Positions 15,480 to 18,019 of a stretch of DNA of 18,019 nucleotides are shown piece by piece (within the stretch, counting starts at the first letter, position 1; every line of letters starts with the position of its first letter). Origin of the DNA: JBGPBY01 sp041481485 (GTDB lineage Bacteria > Acidobacteriota > Terriglobia > 20CM-2-55-15); NCBI GenBank assembly GCA_041481485.1, contig JBGPBY010000092.1, positions 1 to 18,019 of the forward strand, in the 5' to 3' direction. A program made the position numbers and the translations under genes. The notes beneath the pieces are model-generated. The model worked only from the letters and a program-made list of their open reading frames with translations, was not told where the DNA came from and did not search any database.

Positions 15480-16910
15480 TTGCCGGCGAAACCCATATTC
15501 ATCGGAGGAACAGGCTCTCATGCTGGCAAGAGCTGGGTTGCTACCGCAGTGTGTCGACATCTTCACCGATTGGGTCATCGCGTGGCCCCCTTCAAGGCGC
15601 AGAACATGTCGAACAACTCGATGGTGTGTGCCGGGGGTGGCGAAATTGGAAGAGCACAGGCGGCGCAGGCCGAAGCTTGCGGGCTGGCGCCTCATCCCGA
15701 CATGAATCCGATTCTCCTCAAGCCGACAGGAACTCTGGGAAGCCAGGTCGTGTTGAATGGATTGCCTTGGCGAAACATTTCCGCCGCCGGGTACTACACG
15801 CACTACGACGCTTTACTCCGGATTGTGCTCGATAGCTACGACCGGCTCGCAGCGGATTTTGACTATGTTGTCATTGAAGGGGCGGGAAGCATTTCGGAAT
15901 TAAATCTCAAGCGCTGGGACCTGGTGAATCTGGGTTTGGCGGTGCGCTTGAAAGCGCCAGTCATTCTTGTAGCGGATATCGAGCGAGGCGGAGTTTTCGC
16001 GTCGATAGTCGGCACGTTTCACCTTCTCGCCCCTGAAGAGTCGGCACTGGTTCGAACATTTATGGTAAATCGCTTTCGCGGAGACATGGAATTGTTCCGT
16101 GACGGGGTGACAATTCTCGAAGAAAGGACTGGGCGGCGATGTTTGGGAGTGTTTCCTTACGCGAATGGCATCGATCTGGACCCGGAAGACAGCGTCAGCC
16201 TCGATGATCGAACGGAATTACACCCCAGTGCCGCATCCGAAACAACGAAGCGAATCGCCATTATCCGCTTGCCTCACATTTCGAACTTTACGGATTTTCG
16301 ATTGATGCCGGAAGCCTCGTATGTTTCCCAACCCGTCAAGGAACAGTTCGATGTGATTTTTATTCCTGGAACGAAGAACACTATCGACGACATGCTATGG
16401 CTTCGATCCAGCGGTCTGGAAGAGTGGCTCACCCGCCAGTATCGAGCCGGAGCGACGATCGTGGGACTCTGCGGCGGATATCAAATGCTCGGCGACGAGA
16501 TTCTCGATCCGGACGGCGTGGAATCGAGCATTACCGGAGTACGGGGACTCGCTCTGGTTCCGGGAACGACCCGGCTGATGGCACAAAAGATCACGCTTTC
16601 AAGAACCGCCCGCACGACTTCCGGAATTCCATTTTGTGCTTATGAAATCCACATGGGCGCCACCACGCTAAACAAATCGCTTCCGCCGTTCGCTTTGTTG
16701 GAAGATGGGTCTCCTGAAGGAGTGCGCCTACCCCGGCTTATCGGCACATACTTGCACGGAGCATTTGAAAACAAGCTTGTGCTTGAAGAGGTGCTCCGTC
16801 AGCGATTGGACAAAGATGTATCGGTAAGTAAGGACACGCAATACGATCGGCTGGCACACTGGTTTACCAGTCATGTCGACCACGAACTATTCAAGAAGGA
16901 ATATCTCTGA
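15480..16910 (+). CDS. cobQ: Cobyric acid synthase CobQ/CbiP
   Basis: Glutamine-dependent amidotransferase of about 476 residues that amidates adenosylcobyrinic acid a,c-diamide at four side chains to adenosylcobyric acid. The N-terminal dethiobiotin-synthetase-like domain has the ATP loop GTGSHAGKS, then FKAQNMSNNS and the ADIERGGVFASIVGT segment. The C-terminal class I glutaminase domain has nucleophile Cys331 in GLCGGYQMLG and His426 in GTYLHGAFEN. I prefer the TTG at 15480, five bases after the btuB stop, because family members have only about five residues before the first strand. The ATG at 15441 would overlap btuB by 34 bp and add 13 atypical residues. Neither start has a strong ribosome site. 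As last gene of the riboswitch operon it makes the same product, cobyric acid, that CbiZ releases from salvage. Confidence 0.93.
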   Translation: MPAKPIFIGGTGSHAGKSWVATAVCRHLHRLGHRVAPFKAQNMSNNSMVCAGGGEIGRAQAAQAEACGLAPHPDMNPILLKPTGTLGSQVVLNGLPWRNISAAGYYTHYDALLRIVLDSYDRLAADFDYVVIEGAGSISELNLKRWDLVNLGLAVRLKAPVILVADIERGGVFASIVGTFHLLAPEESALVRTFMVNRFRGDMELFRDGVTILEERTGRRCLGVFPYANGIDLDPEDSVSLDDRTELHPSAASETTKRIAIIRLPHISNFTDFRLMPEASYVSQPVKEQFDVIFIPGTKNTIDDMLWLRSSGLEEWLTRQYRAGATIVGLCGGYQMLGDEILDPDGVESSITGVRGLALVPGTTRLMAQKITLSRTARTTSGIPFCAYEIHMGATTLNKSLPPFALLEDGSPEGVRLPRLIGTYLHGAFENKLVLEEVLRQRLDKDVSVSKDTQYDRLAHWFTSHVDHELFKKEYL

Positions 16911-17167
16911 AGGAGATCTTGCCAGACTCGAACGAGGCAATCGCACCGCCATAAAGCTCCAGCATTTTTAATTCTATTTAAGTTGACCTGAGTTTTCGGT
17001 TTTCACACTGTGAAGAAGGATTCATAGAGCCTCGATGCAGTTCTCATCGGCTGGGCAACGCATTGGGATTTCGTGGACGACGCGGAAACCAATCTGTATT
17101 CTCAACCGCAGCATGTTCGGAGTTGCGTCAATCACTGCATTTCTGCTTATCGACAGAAGGGAGGCTC

Positions 17168-17650
17168 ATGTCACTGAAAGTCACTCTTACTCTTGCAAGC
17201 GCTGCAGGCACCGTATTGTTGGTGTCGGCGTTGAGCGCGGCCTGGGCACAGGAAAATACTGAAAGTGTCAAGGCACTCCGCTGCGTGTTCTCACGAAATG
17301 CAGCAGGCAAGTGGCCCAGAGATGGATCGGCCGATACAGTCGTCAAGGATTCCAATCTCATTTTGCGGTTCGATGCGATTAATGTCGATGAAGGCAGCGC
17401 CCAATTGAAAAGTGGCACAGTCAGCACTGGAATTACGGCGCAATCCGCTGGAGGGAATCTCCACTTTATCCAGGCATTCAAAAGCGGCGCTTTGTACATT
17501 ACGACGGTTTTCGTCAAAGAGAGCGGCACGGGCAAATTAAAAGCAGTACATTCACGGCACGAATACTTCAAAGTCCCGCTCGAAGGTGCGACATCGAATC
17601 CTGAGCAGTACTACGGAGAATGCGAGGTGGATACCCAGGCATCACATTGA
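17168..17650 (+). CDS. Small secreted protein of unknown function
   Basis: A 160-residue protein starting at an ATG that follows AGAAGGGAGG three bases upstream. The first 27 residues are a signal peptide (SLKVTLTLASAAGTVLL... ending AAWA before QENTES). The longer frame from 17063 adds 35 residues before the signal peptide and has no ribosome site. The mature part is about 130 residues of mostly predicted beta-strand with two cysteines, one near each end (ALRCVFS and YYGECEV), which could pair. I recognise no family. It lies 257 bp after cobQ and is probably transcribed separately. That upstream gap is AT-richer and contains TTGACC at 16983, a possible -35, without a convincing -10. Just after it come the REP-like repeats. 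Confidence 0.75.
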   Translation: MSLKVTLTLASAAGTVLLVSALSAAWAQENTESVKALRCVFSRNAAGKWPRDGSADTVVKDSNLILRFDAINVDEGSAQLKSGTVSTGITAQSAGGNLHFIQAFKSGALYITTVFVKESGTGKLKAVHSRHEYFKVPLEGATSNPEQYYGECEVDTQASH

Positions 17651-17765
17651 AATGAGGATTTCGATTCCGTCACGTTCCAGCAAAAGCCAGTCGAGAATAA
17701 CCAGGGCGAACCTGACAGTAATGAGTTGGAAAAACCCATCTTCCCCACTACGGGCAACAGCTACC

Positions 17766-17849
17766 AATGTAGGGGCGGTCTATGACCGCCCACAATTGCG
17801 AGAGTGCAGTCCTTCCAAATTGTGGGCGGTCATAGACTGCCCCTACATT
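17766..17849. repeat. Inverted pair of REP-like hairpin repeats
   Basis: Two 32-bp arms, 17766-17797 and 17818-17849, are reverse complements at 31 of 32 positions with 20 bp between. Each arm is itself a hairpin around GGGCGGTC-ATA-GACCGCCC; the single C-to-T change lies in the second arm's stem. The core is the same sequence as positions 1-30. Paired inverted REPs of this kind are typical of bacterial repetitive extragenic palindromes and can also act as transcription or mRNA-stability elements after the 17168-17650 gene. Confidence 0.8.
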
Positions 17850-17900
17850 CGGGAATCGCGCTTACAGTTCCGAACATACGTTGCTGTATTTAAGAAATAG
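17818..17900. repeat. Dispersed REP-like repeat unit, right copy with tail
   Basis: Same orientation and same layout as the unit at 1-95: hairpin, GGGAATCGCG, TTACAG, then a looser ATTTA-rich tail. The shared tail shows that the repeated unit is longer than the palindrome alone. Confidence 0.7.
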
Positions 17901-18019
17901 AGCACTTAGCGGCTGCCCACAAATAACATCTCATAGTAGAGCGTAGATCTATCAGCCGAGGGTGAGCGCAAGCCTTGCCCCGCCAACGAGGCTGATGTGA
18001 GTGTCAACCAATGAGAATA
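17901..18019. other. Unassigned right edge, possibly structured
   Basis: No convincing coding frame is seen. ATCAGCC and GGCTGAT form a perfect 7-bp inverted repeat around about 33 bases beginning near 17951, followed by a purine-rich stretch reaching the window end. It could be the 5' part of a structured RNA or another group II intron fragment, but too little is present to decide. Confidence 0.25.

Noticed and set aside
1..18019. CRISPR arrays, tRNA or rRNA genes, toxin-antitoxin pairs or phage genes
   Set aside because: No regularly spaced short repeats, cloverleaf-like sequence or recognisable products of these kinds were seen on either strand.

Overview
The window reads as a Gram-negative bacterial chromosome segment, most likely from an acidobacterium (Solibacter/Bryobacter-like). 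This is an inference from gene style: a TonB-dependent receptor with an N-terminal carboxypeptidase-regulatory-like domain, a secreted TPR plus PD40 propeller protein, a TPR-bearing sensor kinase and dispersed GGGCGGTC hairpin repeats. No rRNA or other marker gene is present to confirm it.

Left edge (1-550): a REP-like repeat unit, then a short ORF-less remnant of a group II intron on the minus strand, recognised from a domain V hairpin with a two-base bulge and a domain VI hairpin with a bulged A. Next is a possibly leaderless gene for a secreted protein with two copies of a CxxC domain (550-1476). A minus-strand secreted NTF2/SnoaL-like gene (1501-2229) is broken by two in-frame TGA codons.

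Signalling block (2290-7341): a histidine kinase and an OmpR-type regulator overlap by 4 bp. A secreted TPR/PD40 propeller protein follows. The upstream regions of the kinase and of the propeller gene share an exact 12-bp sequence, and each has a similar sequence about 22 bp further upstream. This is a candidate autoregulatory operator for the response regulator encoded between them.

Cobalamin block (7686-16910): two divergent units. On the minus strand are cbiZ (adenosylcobinamide amidohydrolase with a long C-terminal extension) and cbiB, which overlap. On the plus strand a cobalamin riboswitch precedes btuF, btuC, btuD, btuB and cobQ, closely spaced as one operon. Together they would import corrinoids across both membranes, trim cobinamide to cobyric acid (CbiZ), make cobyric acid from the a,c-diamide (CobQ), and re-attach an aminopropanol arm (CbiB). 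That is a corrinoid salvage and remodelling module. The riboswitch controls uptake and CobQ. CbiZ-CbiB fires from its own, apparently leaderless, promoter. btuF most likely starts at a TTG whose Shine-Dalgarno sequence lies inside a perfect hairpin, which suggests translational control.

Right edge (16911-18019): a small secreted protein of unknown function, then an inverted pair of the same REP-like repeats seen at position 1, and about 120 bp of unassigned, possibly structured sequence.
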